64,000 nt of DNA, from NCBI GenBank assembly GCA_963920635.1, contig OY987308.1, positions 4,344,225-4,408,224 of the forward strand. Reading direction: 5' to 3'. Below are positions 47,071 to 58,169 of this stretch, one piece after another (position 1 is the first letter of the stretch; every line of letters begins with the position of its first letter). A model generated the notes under the pieces. It was not told the DNA's origin. It saw nothing but the letters and a program-made list of their open reading frames with translations, and ran no database searches. The position numbers were made by a program, and so were the translations under genes. This stretch comes from Pseudeuparius sepicola. Its lineage: Eukaryota; Arthropoda; Insecta; Coleoptera; Anthribidae.

Positions 47071-49480
47071 TAGAGGCCCTGTATGACACGAAAAGTGACA
47101 GTTATTCGTTTTAACAGAGGTTGGACAACGATCGGATCTCTCTCTCTGGCGAGGGTCTTATTTTCCCCATGAAATTCATTTTGTGCAACAGACATATATT
47201 TTTTCGCTCTTTCTAACATTCCCCTAGCAGCAGGATGTGTCAAAATTGGATTTTAAGGTTAAGCTAACGACATTTAACTGCCATAAACGTAGGTAGATGA
47301 GGGCACAGTTTAAAATGTATAAAAATATAGATAAAACCAATAAATTGGGTAGGTAGTAAGTATATTATTTGCAAAGCTTCACTAATAATAATTGTTGAAG
47401 TTTGAATGGAAAAGTGAAGAAACATATAATTTGTTCCAAGCAACCAGAAATTTTAGGATATCAGGATAAAAACATTTATTAAATTTTTATAGGAATGTGG
47501 TATACTTATGTAGATACATAAAATTAAACAAGGCTCTAGCATACCAACTAACTAAACTTTCGAATATTTCTTCAATAGGACTCGTAGCTGCAATAATAAT
47601 TATTATTCCTTTCATTTAAAAATAAAAATCAAAAAGGTCTTTTAAATGGTTTAAACTGTATGGTTTCGTTTCTTCAAACTCTCTTCTTATACCTACCGTC
47701 AAAATTTTAAGACAATTAATACTGAAATTTGTACGGAATAAAAAGTTGGAAAGTTTGTTTTGGTAATATGAATCAACCACTATTGAAAAACATGGTTAAT
47801 AGAATTAGGCTGAATAAAAAAATGAGTGCCTAGGTATTTAATATCGATATTAGTCTTTCTTTCATTTTTTGTAAATAAAAGTTAATAACTTTTCAATGCA
47901 AGAGAGATCATCTATATTTCAAAAAAGAAGACAACAGTATTTTTGTTTTCAAAGATATATTGTAAGTAAATAGGAAAAATCAAACTAGTACAAGTTCTCA
48001 GAAATTTATACATATTTAATGGTTCTTTCTTGCTAAAGTCACGTTCATCAAACGTTGCAGGAGAGGATCGTTTCTTCAGCACACAACCTGACACTCAAAA
48101 TCCATGTCGGAGAAGTGAACCTGTGAAAGTTAAAGAACTAAATTTAAGCTACCTAAACATAATAAAACGCTGCCATCAAATGCTATTTTTTTATCAGCAA
48201 GAAATTTGTAATGGAATATTAATACAAAATAAGCTCACACATTTAACTGACTACACAAAAAGGGTTCTTTATATAAAATTCCCACCCGTGTTAACTTCTT
48301 TTTTGTCCGATTTTGTTGGTCTTAGTGGAAAGTAAAGCTCCTTCAAAACTGTCTCTCTCTAACAGTTATTATAAATTCTAAAATATCCTTACAAGTAAGA
48401 TTTTGTAAGTATTTTATTGCTAGTCGTGGCGTTTTTTCCTGTAGGAGGTTTCGAAAAAATGTATTAGAACAAGTATTTACGAATTAAATTATATTACAGT
48501 CTCTTTCCAAATTTCACGATAGGAAGAATTTTCTAATTGCAAACAACTTTTTTCGTATTTTTTAGTTTTCTCCTTTCGAGAAGCAACGAAAATTTTAAAA
48601 AATTAACAAAATAGGTCAAAAAATTATGGAGGTGGAAGTTTTTATGTGGAAGATCCTGTATAGTTTTCTGGAATATACGTCTCTTCGTTATGAGAATTTT
48701 GTCGTAGAAAAATTTCCTTTACAGTAACAAAATATTATAAACCAATCCAAAGTTATCACGCACAACTTATATAATAAATACATTTTTTATTATTCCATGA
48801 AACGAAAAATGCCTATGCTGGTCCAGTAAATACCTATACCCAACAGGTTTTACCTCCTTGAAGGCAAAAACTTTAGAATTATCTCTTTAATATTGGGAAA
48901 TTTTCATAAGAATTCTAATAAGTGGTTTGTATAACCTTATGGACTTTTATTGAAAACAAATAGGTACTAATATTTAATATTAATTTAGGTACCTTATGTT
49001 ATGTTGCTGATGCAGATTAAGGAAATTATTCTGCAGATTAAAATCACAGATCAAACAAAAAATAAAAAGGAACTAGATACTTATGTAATTAAATTTACTT
49101 ACCTCGCAAAGTTTCGTATCATTTCCAACTCTCATGTTAGGGTATTTCCTTTGCACTTTCCATCGTGCTCGTTCTTCTGCGCTTTTTTGAAAGGGTGTTA
49201 AGAAAAATCCATCCCGCTCAGAATTCTTGCGGTTTCTTATTACGCAAGATGTCATTTTTTACCTTTTAACACTCCTTTTCGCAAAAGAAAATTAGCACGC
49301 TCAATAATCGTATATTTATTTCTTATCTATGCTCAATAATTTGTCGACAGTTTGTTGACAAACTGGCACCCGCCAATATAAGAATATAATAAAAACAATG
49401 TTACTAGATCTGCCAAAATCTGTTGTCCAACCTCTGTTAAAACGAATAACTGTCACTTTTCGTGTCATACAGGGCCTCTA
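47071..49480 (-). mobile_element. 2.4-kb THAP-carrying DNA transposon, copy 2 (inverted)
   Basis: An inverted, nearly identical copy of 29,109-31,516, with the same TAGAGGCCCTGTATG ends. Flanking octamers CACTGGAC (47,063-47,070) and GACTGGAC (49,481-49,488) match at 7 of 8. Differences from copy 1 are scattered single bases, so both moved recently or one copied the other by conversion. Confidence 0.85.
49103..49255 (-). pseudogene. THAP exon of transposon copy 2, zinc ligand lost
   Basis: Same exon as 29,333-29,485 with the same donor, but MTSCVIRNRKNS has Arg in place of the second zinc cysteine and one further change (VQRKYP for VQMKYP). The zinc site should be disabled. Confidence 0.6.
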
Positions 49481-49488
49481 GACTGGAC

Positions 49489-50605
49489 CTACGGACAGTG
49501 CTAATCCAGCCTCCACCAGATGCCAGGGGAACCCCCGTCTGACTGAAGAGGGCAGCTGGCCACCCCTGCAGCCAACCAGTCGCCCAGTAAAAATGAAGAA
49601 AATCAAGAAAGAAATACTCTCCTAGCGCCGCAGTAAGTTTGGGCTGACCAAAAAGCCAAATATTTGTGTTTTGATTCCTTTGTGTCTGAATTGCCTTTTT
49701 ATTTTTAAATTTTGAATTATTTTGGAAACTTTTAGAGAAATGGAATTTATTGTGCCTTTTTAATTAACTAAAATTAATTTAATAACTTTTGTGAACCGTA
49801 TTATGATTTTTGGGAATTTATTTTGGAACCATTTTATTTTACTGTAGATGCCAGAATTTTAGTTTATTCAAACAGAAATAATTTTGTAACTTTCATTGGG
49901 AAATGTGTAAGGGAATTGGGAAACTATTTAGGGTCAATTATTTTGGGGTTGAAATCATAATCTTGTTTTTAATGGAACTATTTTATGTCAGAATTTTCGA
50001 GTAATTTGAATTACATTTCTATACGAACTTGTGCTGGAAATTAAGCAAAGCTATACAGGGTCAAGTAATTTTATCCTACAGAGTCAAGTAATTTTATTCT
50101 AGTCAGGGGATTCTTTTGCAATTTTTCTATTTTAATCTGAAGGTTTGTTCTTTTATGCCATAGTTATGTATTTGTGCCATTTTGTCATATTGTTTTGTGT
50201 CTTATTTTAAATTCTATTGTTTATCAGTGAATCTTTTGAACGTTTGGATTTCTGTTACTTAGAAAGGGGTCATATTTCAGATATCTTGAGTGTAGCATTG
50301 TGCGAACTTATAGATTTTTAATTTTATTCAATAATAATTATTGCACATGTTTTAAACTTCCTATTGTACTGTATCTTGTTAACCCAATGTACGGTATATC
50401 TTATTTAATTTTAATATACATATTAAACTATCCCTGTGTTTCCGTCATACACCTTAGGCCCACACTAAAAAGAATATTGTGGCTCGCCCTATACAAATCC
50501 GCTCGCCAACTTTTACCACCAACAAAAAGGGCTGAGATCACCACAAGAATTTAATTTGTCGTTCACAAAAATATCCTTATGTAACGATAGTATCTTTCAT
50601 TGCAG
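49489..50605. other. GC-richer segment then AT-rich intron-like DNA before exon G
   Basis: Positions 49,489-49,640 (CTCCACCAGATGCCAGGGGA, CCACCCCTGCAGCCAACCAG) continue the GC-rich segment interrupted at 47,071. It could be a leader or LTR. The rest is T-rich without frames until the TTCATTGCAG acceptor at 50,605. Confidence 0.4.
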
Positions 50606-52736
50606 GGGCCTCGACGATGAAAATCAGGATGCTGTTGCTGGAGATCCCAATAATTGTGACTACAGTTCAGGCAAAAAGTGTGAAGTCAAACTACACAAAA
50701 AGAGGATTTATGGTCCTAAAACACAGTTGAGATGTAAACTTTGTGAGTACTCTTGCATGGATAAACGATCGTACAAAATGCACCTCTATGTTAAACATGA
50801 AGTAAAAGATCAGGAGCCACTGAAATGTCAGCAATGTCTGTATCATACATTTTATGAGATTAACCTTAGGGGTCATACGCAGTTGAAACACGAGAAAAAC
50901 TTCAGTTGCAAACAGTGTTCATTCAGAGTAAATAATAAACTAGCCTTACTAAAGCACCAAGCTGAAGTCCACAATGACCTTTCGTGCAGACCGCACAAGT
51001 GCTCTAAGTGCGACTTCAATTCATTTTACAAGTCCAGTGTCAAAAAACATGAAAGGACGATTCATGCCCTCAAACCAAGCATTAGCTGCAAAATCTGTGA
51101 GTATTCTTGCAAAAGCCAATCAACATTCACAGCTAGGCCTGAGACAAAATATCGATAAAATCGAAAGTATCGATACTATCGATTTTATCGATACTCGATA
51201 TTCAATTTTGATAAATCGAAATATCGATATTATCGATTTTATCGATATTTTCGATCTTTCCGATTTTATCGATCTTTTCGATTTTATCGATCTTTCCGAT
51301 TTTATCGATCTTTTCGATTTTATCGATCTTTTCGATTTTATCGATCTTTTCGATTTTATCGATCTTTTCGATTTTATCGATCTTTTCGATTTTATCGATC
51401 TTTTCGATTTTATCGATCTTTTCGATTTCATCGATATTTTTGATTTTATCGATCTTTTCGATTTTATCGATCTTTTCGATTTTATCGATCTTTTCTATTT
51501 TGTCGATATTTTTTATTTTACCGATCTTTCCAATTATATCTATCTTTTGATGGGAATAAAGGAAATTGCTGCACCCATTGCGTCCAGACCGCGCCCGCAG
51601 AAAGCCGATCGAACTTTTTTTGTCTAGCTTCTTAAATAAAATTGATTATATCGATTTTATCAATAAGATTAATTATATCGATAAGATCGATTTTATCGAT
51701 AAGATCGATTTTATCAATATGATCGATAAGATCGATTTTATCGATAATATCGATTTTATCGATAATATCGATTTTATCGATAAGATCGATTTTATCGATA
51801 AGATCGATTTTATCGATAAGATCGATTATATCGATAAGATCGATAAGATCGATTTTATCGATAAGATCGATTATATCGATAAGATCGATTTATCGATTTT
51901 ATCGATATTTTTTCGGTATCGATTTCCGATACTGAAATTCGGAGATCGAACAGCCCTATTCACAGCACACCTCTATAGGAAACATGAAATTAAAGATGTG
52001 GAATGTTTCAAATGTCCACATTGTCAGCATAGTACTTTTTCTAAAGCAGGTATGGATAGACATGTTAAAGCGATACACGAGGGAGGCTTTATCTTTGGTT
52101 GCAAAATGTGTTCTTTCAAGGTTAAAAGTGATGTGAGCTTTCGAAAGCACCGAGCTGAGGTTCACAATGACCCTTCATGCAAGCTGTACAAGTGCCTCCA
52201 TTGCGAATACAGTTCGTACAGTAAGTACCGTGTTAAAAGACATGCAGAAGGTACTCATGCCCGAAAACCGGATTTAGTTGTCATATGTATTCTTCATGCC
52301 ACTAATCAGCATTCGAAGCTCACATCTATAAGAAGCATAATGACAAAAATGTGGAACCTGTAAAATGTCCACATTGTTAGTTTAATTCCTTCAGTGAAGA
52401 AGGTATTAAAAGACATGTGAAATTGGAACAAAAGGGAGGCTTTGCCTTTAGTTGCAAAATGTGTTCTTAAAAGGTTAACAGTGTCATGGTCTTTCGAAGC
52501 GCACTGAGCCGAGGTTCACAATGACCCATCTTGCAAACCACAGAAGTGCCCTAATTGTGATTAGACATGAGACGACTCATGTGAAGAAAAAACATAAGAA
52601 GCTGGTCTTTACATCCAAGAAATGTTCTTTTACAACTGGGAAAAGGTCCTACCTGACAAAGCATCTGGTTGAGGAGAATACTTTGAGTTCAAAGGACATC
52701 GGGAAAGAACGTGAGTTATATGCATTATGGTAACTC
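50606..52736 (+). pseudogene. C2H2 zinc-finger terminal exon G, split by a transposon
   Basis: The exon starts after an acceptor with GLDDENQDAVAGDPNNCDYS, then fingers CKLCEYSCMD, CQQCLYHTFYEI, CKQCSFRVNN, CSKCDFNSFYKS and CKICEYSCKS. Inside the next helix (STFTA-HLYRKHE) an 824-base element is inserted at 51,135-51,958. Beyond it the frame resumes with HLYRKHEIKD, CPHCQHSTFSKA, CKMCSFKVKS and CLHCEYSSYSK. After about 52,275 a frameshift and several stops degrade the last fingers to about 52,736. Decay of the 3' end may predate the insertion, because the insertion flanks are still in frame. Confidence 0.75.
51135..51958. mobile_element. hAT-like element built of an 18-bp ATCGAT minisatellite
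   Basis: Ends TAGGCCTGAGAC and, reverse-complemented, TAGGGCTGTTCG, flanked by a perfect 8-base duplication TTCACAGC (51,127-51,134 and 51,959-51,966). The interior left half is roughly 15 copies of an 18-base unit (ATCGATCTTTTCGATTTT). The right half is a second 18-base array (ATCGATAAGATCGATTTT), and about 110 bases of other DNA lie between. The period is a multiple of three, so several frames stay open through it. No transposase. Confidence 0.85.
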
Positions 52737-52739
52737 ATC

Positions 52740-53489
52740 GGATTAAAGGAGAAAAGTCAAGACAAGCGTGGTAATTATCTAAAGACAGAGAGAAAATTCG
52801 TATTATTTTTTTAGACTCTGCGTTTTGGTTGATGTGTATTTGCCAGATTCACGTTTTGTTATTGCCGGCAATAGATTGGAATGGATAATAAGTAAGGTCA
52901 TTTACAAACAATATGAGGTTTGTGTCTTCGAATGATTCACTGATATACAGTGTCCCGTTAATAATGGTCCATAAAGCAACTGCATATATTTCTGGCCAAA
53001 ATGTGAAGATTGAAGTTCATTTTATGAAATTGATTCATGGCTACATATCCCAAAATAATCAAGCTGCTGAACTCAAATTTAGCACTACTGTGGTTTTAGG
53101 GATGGAGAATAAGCTGAAGATTTCAATTTCTACTTGCACTGTTTTTGGATCAAGCTTTTACTCATAACTTTTTTAAGGTTATATTTTTGCATGCTGCAAC
53201 AAAAAGGTACTCTTGTTTCATAACAATAAAAGCAACCGTTTGCGTTGAAATTGGCAACATTATTATTAAGGGAACCTTATTTCTAAATTAGTTTTTATAA
53301 AAATATAAATTATTGAAAAAGCACATGCAGACCAGTCGACTTTTCCTAAATACAAGTGTGCTGACCCAATACCGATTTACTTCTGTTAGTTTTATTTTTG
53401 TAAACTCTTCTATTTTTTACAACAAAGCCGACGTTAAGTTATCTGAGTAGCACAAAGCAATGAATGGTTCTATAGGTATGGTATAAATA
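52740..53489. other. AT-rich spacer
   Basis: An 84-residue frame at 52,913-53,167 has no recognisable domain. No gene is called. Confidence 0.4.
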
Positions 53490-54134
53490 AAGTCACTTGG
53501 AACAGCATAAAAAAACTTTGAATTTTATACGGGTGATTTCTGCTGATAGGTCTGGTATTTTTACCAGTAGCAGAGGGTGGCAAATGCTATGAAATATATC
53601 GCGCCCCGTATATCACTTTGTTCCAAGTGAGTTATTTAAATTTTACCAGGGTAGCTCGAGAACAGGCGCCTCGGCAATAAAATACGAGACAAAACACTTT
53701 TTTAACCATATTAAACTCCACCTGGTATTCGTGTGAAAAAAGATGAAGCAGACAGAGAAGATGGATATTGTAGCAAAAACAAGTGACTGCATGCTCGCCT
53801 AATATAATATCACCAATATTTGCATGGGTTACACTGTTCGACCGCTGGCCACTTGAGCAGTGAAAGGCGGTGAATAGGTGTCCCATAATTTCACAGATCT
53901 TAGGATATACTTGAGTAAATAGTTATAATCGATATGGCTTTTTAGAGACCTTTTGACACTATTATATGGTGCATTAACTTTTACGTTGTGTTTGACGACA
54001 ACCTTAAAAATACTTGAAAGTTAAATATTATGTTGCTTGTAAAATATGTATATTCTTGAAAACTGCATGACGCTTATGTCCTATATTCTTTTTGTGACGC
54101 CAATTAGAGTTTTTTATGCTGTTTCAAGTGACTT
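53490..54134. mobile_element. Mariner-type MITE, 645 bp
   Basis: Terminal inverted repeats of about 30 bases (AAGTCACTTGGAACAGCATA on the left; complement with two differences on the right), flanked by TA at 53,488-53,489 and 54,135-54,136. A third copy of the end motif (GTTCCAAGTGAGTTA) sits internally near 53,620. Non-coding. Confidence 0.75.
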
Positions 54135-54272
54135 TAGAATTACTATACACAATGTTTTATTAGGGATTTAGCAATTTCTTTAATAAAAAAGTGTATTAAT
54201 TTTATTCAAAATACCCTGTGTATTTACAATACAGTGAAGTGAATGTATATTCAAACTGAATTAAATAATACC

Positions 54273-54487
54273 TGTTAGATTTTAAGAGATAAAAATAATG
54301 ATTCTACTTTGAACAAGAAAAATACATTTATTAGTCTCCCAGTTAATTAATTACAAAGTGATCGGTTCGCGAGCCTAAGACCCAATGCCGCGCGGATCCT
54401 TGCCACGCTCCGTCCAGCCTAGCTCCCCGGCTGTTTCTTTGGCGCCAAGGAACGTGCCGATAACCATAACAGGCTTTTATTCCAACA
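54273..54487 (-). repeat. 3' LTR
   Basis: 215 bases, TG...CA. The element is read on the minus strand. It differs from the 5' LTR by single bases and by absence of the stretch GTAGGGTTCCGCAAGATG and a few neighbours. A short purine run (AGGAAAGG on the minus strand) just upstream may be the polypurine tract. Confidence 0.85.
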
Positions 54488-55002
54488 CGGCCTTTCCTGA
54501 CGGTTCGAGCGCCCCGCTCGAATATTGCCTGGATCTGACCAATGTCCAGGTTGTTTTCTGAAAGTCATTAGCTATCATCAGCAACTGGTTATGATTTTTT
54601 TTTACAAGATATAATTTAATATCAGCCTTCGCCTCAATCAGCTGTGTCACCAATCTTTGTGCAGATACCTAAACTTTTACCTATAGGACAACTAATAAAC
54701 ATGGCCATGTTTACATAATTAATATATATGCATAATACAAAAGAACATTAAGAGTAAATAACTTCCTAAATCTAAGTTTGTATCACCAGAACGAACTGTT
54801 ACTGTGACACCCATGAATGTACCGCATGATTCTCTGCCTACCTAACTATAATTTTTGGGACGGCCGTGTGAACTCTGATTACCTCCCTGACACCAAGACA
54901 CCGAGTTAACGCACACGTTGCCGCACGTCCCGCTTACCAGAGAATCATTCCCGCGAGTACACCCTGCCCATGGGGACCTCACTAATCCACCATGTCGAAG
55001 AT

Positions 55003-56168
55003 CTAGATCCGTATCCAGGGCCGCATATTTTCTGCGCCGGCCACTCCGGAATACGCCACCCTAGTCCGGGTGCTTCCTGGGATATCGGCGACCCTGTACC
55101 GGTCCCTTCCCAGCACCTCCTCCACCCGGAACGGTCCCCGCCATTTGGGTAATAACTTGCGGCTGCTACCCGTCGCTGGAGCACTTGTGATACGTAACAA
55201 AACCAGATCTCCTTGTTGATACCGACGTGGAGTGCTACGCTTCCTATCAAACTGTTTCTTTGCTTTTTCCTGATGCCTCTGCACCAGCTGCTCCATTTCT
55301 TTCCGGATTTTTGTCACATCCGTCACAGCACTAGATGAAAATTGACCCTGAGAAACAACACAATAGCTTTATTTAAAGTTCCGTTTAGACCTACTTGTAT
55401 TTTCAATAAAGATTGGTCCCATTCGTTGTCATTTGTATTCGCACCAGTTGTGGCTAACGAATCTAAAATAATTTTGTTGTATCTTTCGACTTGACCATTG
55501 CTACGGGGTATGGCCACTGCAGTTAGGTGATGAGTAATACCTATGTTGGCGCAATATTGTTTAAATTCATGACTCGTGAATGATTTACCCTGATCACTAA
55601 TTATTCGATGAGGTACACCAAAAATCTTAGTGAACTCTTTGATGCATTTGATAGTAGCTTTTGTTGTTGTATTTCTAACGGGATTTAAAATGATAAATTT
55701 GGTAAAGGCATCTATTATAACTAGAATATACATATTTCCCACTTTTGATTTTATGAACGGGCCTAAATGATCGATATGTACAGTATGGAAAGGTTTAGGG
55801 ATTTTCTTTATTGGATGCAAATATCCAGGTGGTTTTCCAGTGGGCGATTTAAAGTAAAGACAACTAAGGCAGTTGTTTACATATTTGCGAATAAAACGTC
55901 TCATGTTTTCGAACCAATATTGGCTGGAAACAAGTTCATATGTTTTGTCTAAACCAAAATGACCAGAATGGTCATGCGTCATATGTAAGATTTGAAATCG
56001 AGCCATTTTGGGTACTACCCAACGTAGCCCGTATTCGGTTTTCTTGTATACCTTTCCTCCTTTCAATGCGAAAGTATTGAATATGTGTTTATTTTCATGA
56101 AATTCGCCGGTTTTGAAAATTTCTCTTATATTTCGGATTTTTGCATCTTGTTCTTGTGCAGCCAACAA
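55003..56168 (-). pseudogene. Integrase of the LTR element
   Basis: The minus-strand frame from 56,168 shows the zinc HHCC module (HDHSGHFG ... CLSC), then the catalytic core with DHLGPF, SDQGKSF and RSNGQVERYN, supplying the two aspartates and the glutamate of the DDE triad. Near 55,340-55,390 the frame shifts, and the C-terminal GPY/F module (KWRGPFRVEEVLGRDRYRV) continues in another frame to 55,003. The frameshift means the integrase is not made whole. Confidence 0.8.
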
Positions 56169-57457
56169 CCAATTCTCTTCGGAAATAATTGTAAGACAAA
56201 CAGATTTATTTTTGTCGAGACTGAAAATTCGGGTTTCATATCAGCTCCGGCGACGGTAGAAAGAATAACGTTCATTGAGCATGTTTGTTCTTTTAAATTT
56301 AATGTATCGACAGCCCACTCTGTTACCAGTGAACATTCACTGCCGAGGTCAACGAAACATTTGATACTGCGGTCGTTTATTTCTATATATTTAAAGAATT
56401 TTTCGTTCTTGTCCCTACTGATATAGTTTACATGATATTCGATCGCTTTTACTTTTGCCTGACTGGAAATATTTGAAGTGCAATTTCTCCTATAATGACC
56501 AACCGAATTGCACTTGTAACACCGGGCTATTACTTTATTGTCAAGTTGGCGTTTTACAGTACCTCTTTCTAACTGCATACGGGAAGTACTTGGTATCACT
56601 TGAGCACCGGACAATTGACCATGTCGTTCGTCCACAGCTTTAAAATGACGGGCCAACTGGCTAGGATCAGTTATACCTGCTGTCTCAACAGAAAATCTTA
56701 CTTGTTCATCCGTAATTCCACCTAGAATCAAATTAACCTGATCCTCACCTCCTATTGGCAGTTTTAGTTTATGAATTAACGCTAATTTTTCTAAAGTATA
56801 TGCATAAAGATTCTGATTGTTGGGGGCTACACAATTCATCATTTTCTTTAAATCCGAACACAAATCCCTTTTATGCTTAAACTGTTCGGTTAATAACTTT
56901 TTCCATTCGTCCCAAGTGAAAATTCGCGTTGGTAACCCCCTGTACCATACTTCTGCCGGGCCCTTAAGTTTTGCTAAAGCTAAATGACAGGTAGTGCGAT
57001 CGTTCCACCAGTAAATATAGGCAAACTCATCAACTGCTTCCAACCACTCAACAATATTTTGACTTAGTGGATTAAACTCTTGAATAACCGCTGTTGAGGC
57101 CCTACTTAACTCTTGGCCCGTTTGTTCTCTTACCCCAATGTTACCAACAAGGTGATTTATACTTTGACAAATCGCGTCACCGATTCGTGATGCTGACTCA
57201 TCTACAGACCTGCTAGTTCCTTGAGATTGACGCCTTTGATTTGACACCTGCATGTCACCTCTTATCCAATGACGGCCAATACTACATGTCCGGCCACTAC
57301 CACCAGAGCCGCTCCTCGCCGTCCTTTCTCCACTGTGATGCTGAGTGCGCCACTGCCCTTGTGCCTCCGGTGAACTGCGCTGCCGGCTCCCATCTCGCCT
57401 GCCTCTTCGGTCCGTCTGTCGAGGCGACGATCTATGAGATTCCTTGGGCATCTCCAC
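56126..57457 (-). CDS. Gag and partial protease of the LTR element
   Basis: 443-residue frame. Basic Arg/Ser/Gln-rich N-terminus, a retrotransposon gag capsid-like region (VEWLEAVDEFA, AEVWYRGLP, FKHKRDL), and one CCHC knuckle (CYKCNSVGHYRRNC). Then the protease active-site region FVDLGSECSLV, where the usual D-T/S-G reads D-L-G. The last 25 residues are out-of-frame integrase-side DNA after the deletion. Gag could still be produced, but the protease is truncated. Confidence 0.8.
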   Translation of the reverse strand: MEMPKESHRSSPRQTDRRGRRDGSRQRSSPEAQGQWRTQHHSGERTARSGSGGSGRTCSIGRHWIRGDMQVSNQRRQSQGTSRSVDESASRIGDAICQSINHLVGNIGVREQTGQELSRASTAVIQEFNPLSQNIVEWLEAVDEFAYIYWWNDRTTCHLALAKLKGPAEVWYRGLPTRIFTWDEWKKLLTEQFKHKRDLCSDLKKMMNCVAPNNQNLYAYTLEKLALIHKLKLPIGGEDQVNLILGGITDEQVRFSVETAGITDPSQLARHFKAVDERHGQLSGAQVIPSTSRMQLERGTVKRQLDNKVIARCYKCNSVGHYRRNCTSNISSQAKVKAIEYHVNYISRDKNEKFFKYIEINDRSIKCFVDLGSECSLVTEWAVDTLNLKEQTCSMNVILSTVAGADMKPEFSVSTKINLFVLQLFPKRIGCWLHKNKMQKSEI

Positions 57458-57513
57458 TGTATTTCACTAAATACCGTTTTTAGACGCGCGCAATTCTTAT
57501 ATCCCACTTCTGA

Positions 57514-57753
57514 TGTTAGATTTTAAGAGATAAAAATAATGATTCTACTTTGAATAAGAAAAATACATTTATTAGTCTCCCAGTTAATTAATTACAAAGT
57601 GATCGGTTCGCGAGCCTAAGACCCAATGCCGCGCGGATCCTTGCCACGCTCCATCCAGCCTAGCTCCCCGGCTGTTTCTTTGGCGCCAAGGAACGTGCCG
57701 ATAACCATAACAGGCTGTAGGGTTCCGCAAGATGAATGCCTATTATTCCAACA
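57514..57753 (-). repeat. 5' LTR
   Basis: 240 bases, same TG...CA ends. The gag start at 57,457 lies just inside. The presumed primer-binding site next to it (minus strand, GTGGGATATAAGAATTGC) does not identify a tRNA for me. Confidence 0.85.
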
Positions 57754-57969
57754 TACCTTATCAAGGAAGTTTTAAAGTTTTATTCATATTAGCCTATTTA
57801 TTGAATAATCAAATTATGGATGAATGTTTCAAGAGCAGATTTTCTTGATGCACTATAGAATGCATGTGACAAATTTGGGAACAATAATTACTTAATGCGT
57901 ATATTAATTATTTTCTTTTTTGGTTTCATGACACCCAGCGCAAGGACATTGTCGTAAGTAATATCATAA

Positions 57970-58169
57970 GGGCATCTAATTTTCACGAAAAAAATCGAAA
58001 AAACACTATGCGAAGTAATATTTTAACAAGAAGCATGAGTGCTGGTGGTAACAAAAATCCGAGTCGAGGACGAGGATTTTTGCACCCTCACGAATGCATT
58101 TTGTTAAAAAAATATTACTCAACATTGTGTTTTTTTTTTATTTTTTTCAACAGGAAAAATTAGATGCCC
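57970..58169. mobile_element. MITE-like insertion in repeat copy I
   Basis: Inverted ends GGGCATCTAATTTT and AAAAATTAGATGCCC with imperfect complementarity for about 70 bases. It lies inside a stretch of about 430 bases (57,955-58,385) absent from copy II. Target duplication not clear. Confidence 0.55.

Larger units (their letters stand above)
54273..57753 (-). mobile_element. Ty3/gypsy-type LTR retrotransposon, reverse transcriptase deleted
   Basis: LTRs at 57,514-57,753 (5' LTR) and 54,273-54,487 (3' LTR) begin TGTTAG and end CCAACA on the plus strand. They are nearly identical apart from about 25 bases missing from the 3' LTR. Target duplication is TACC (54,269-54,272 and 57,754-57,757). 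The order gag, protease, integrase is typical of gypsy, but the protease frame runs straight into integrase near 56,175, so reverse transcriptase and RNase H are gone. LTR similarity implies fairly recent insertion. It would need an active relative in trans. Confidence 0.9.

Noticed and set aside
51120..51627. Low-complexity proteins of FIDLFDFIDLF or KSKRSIKSKRS type as genes
   Set aside because: They are translations of an 18-base minisatellite in several frames. Only the in-frame junction with the fingers is kept as a finding.
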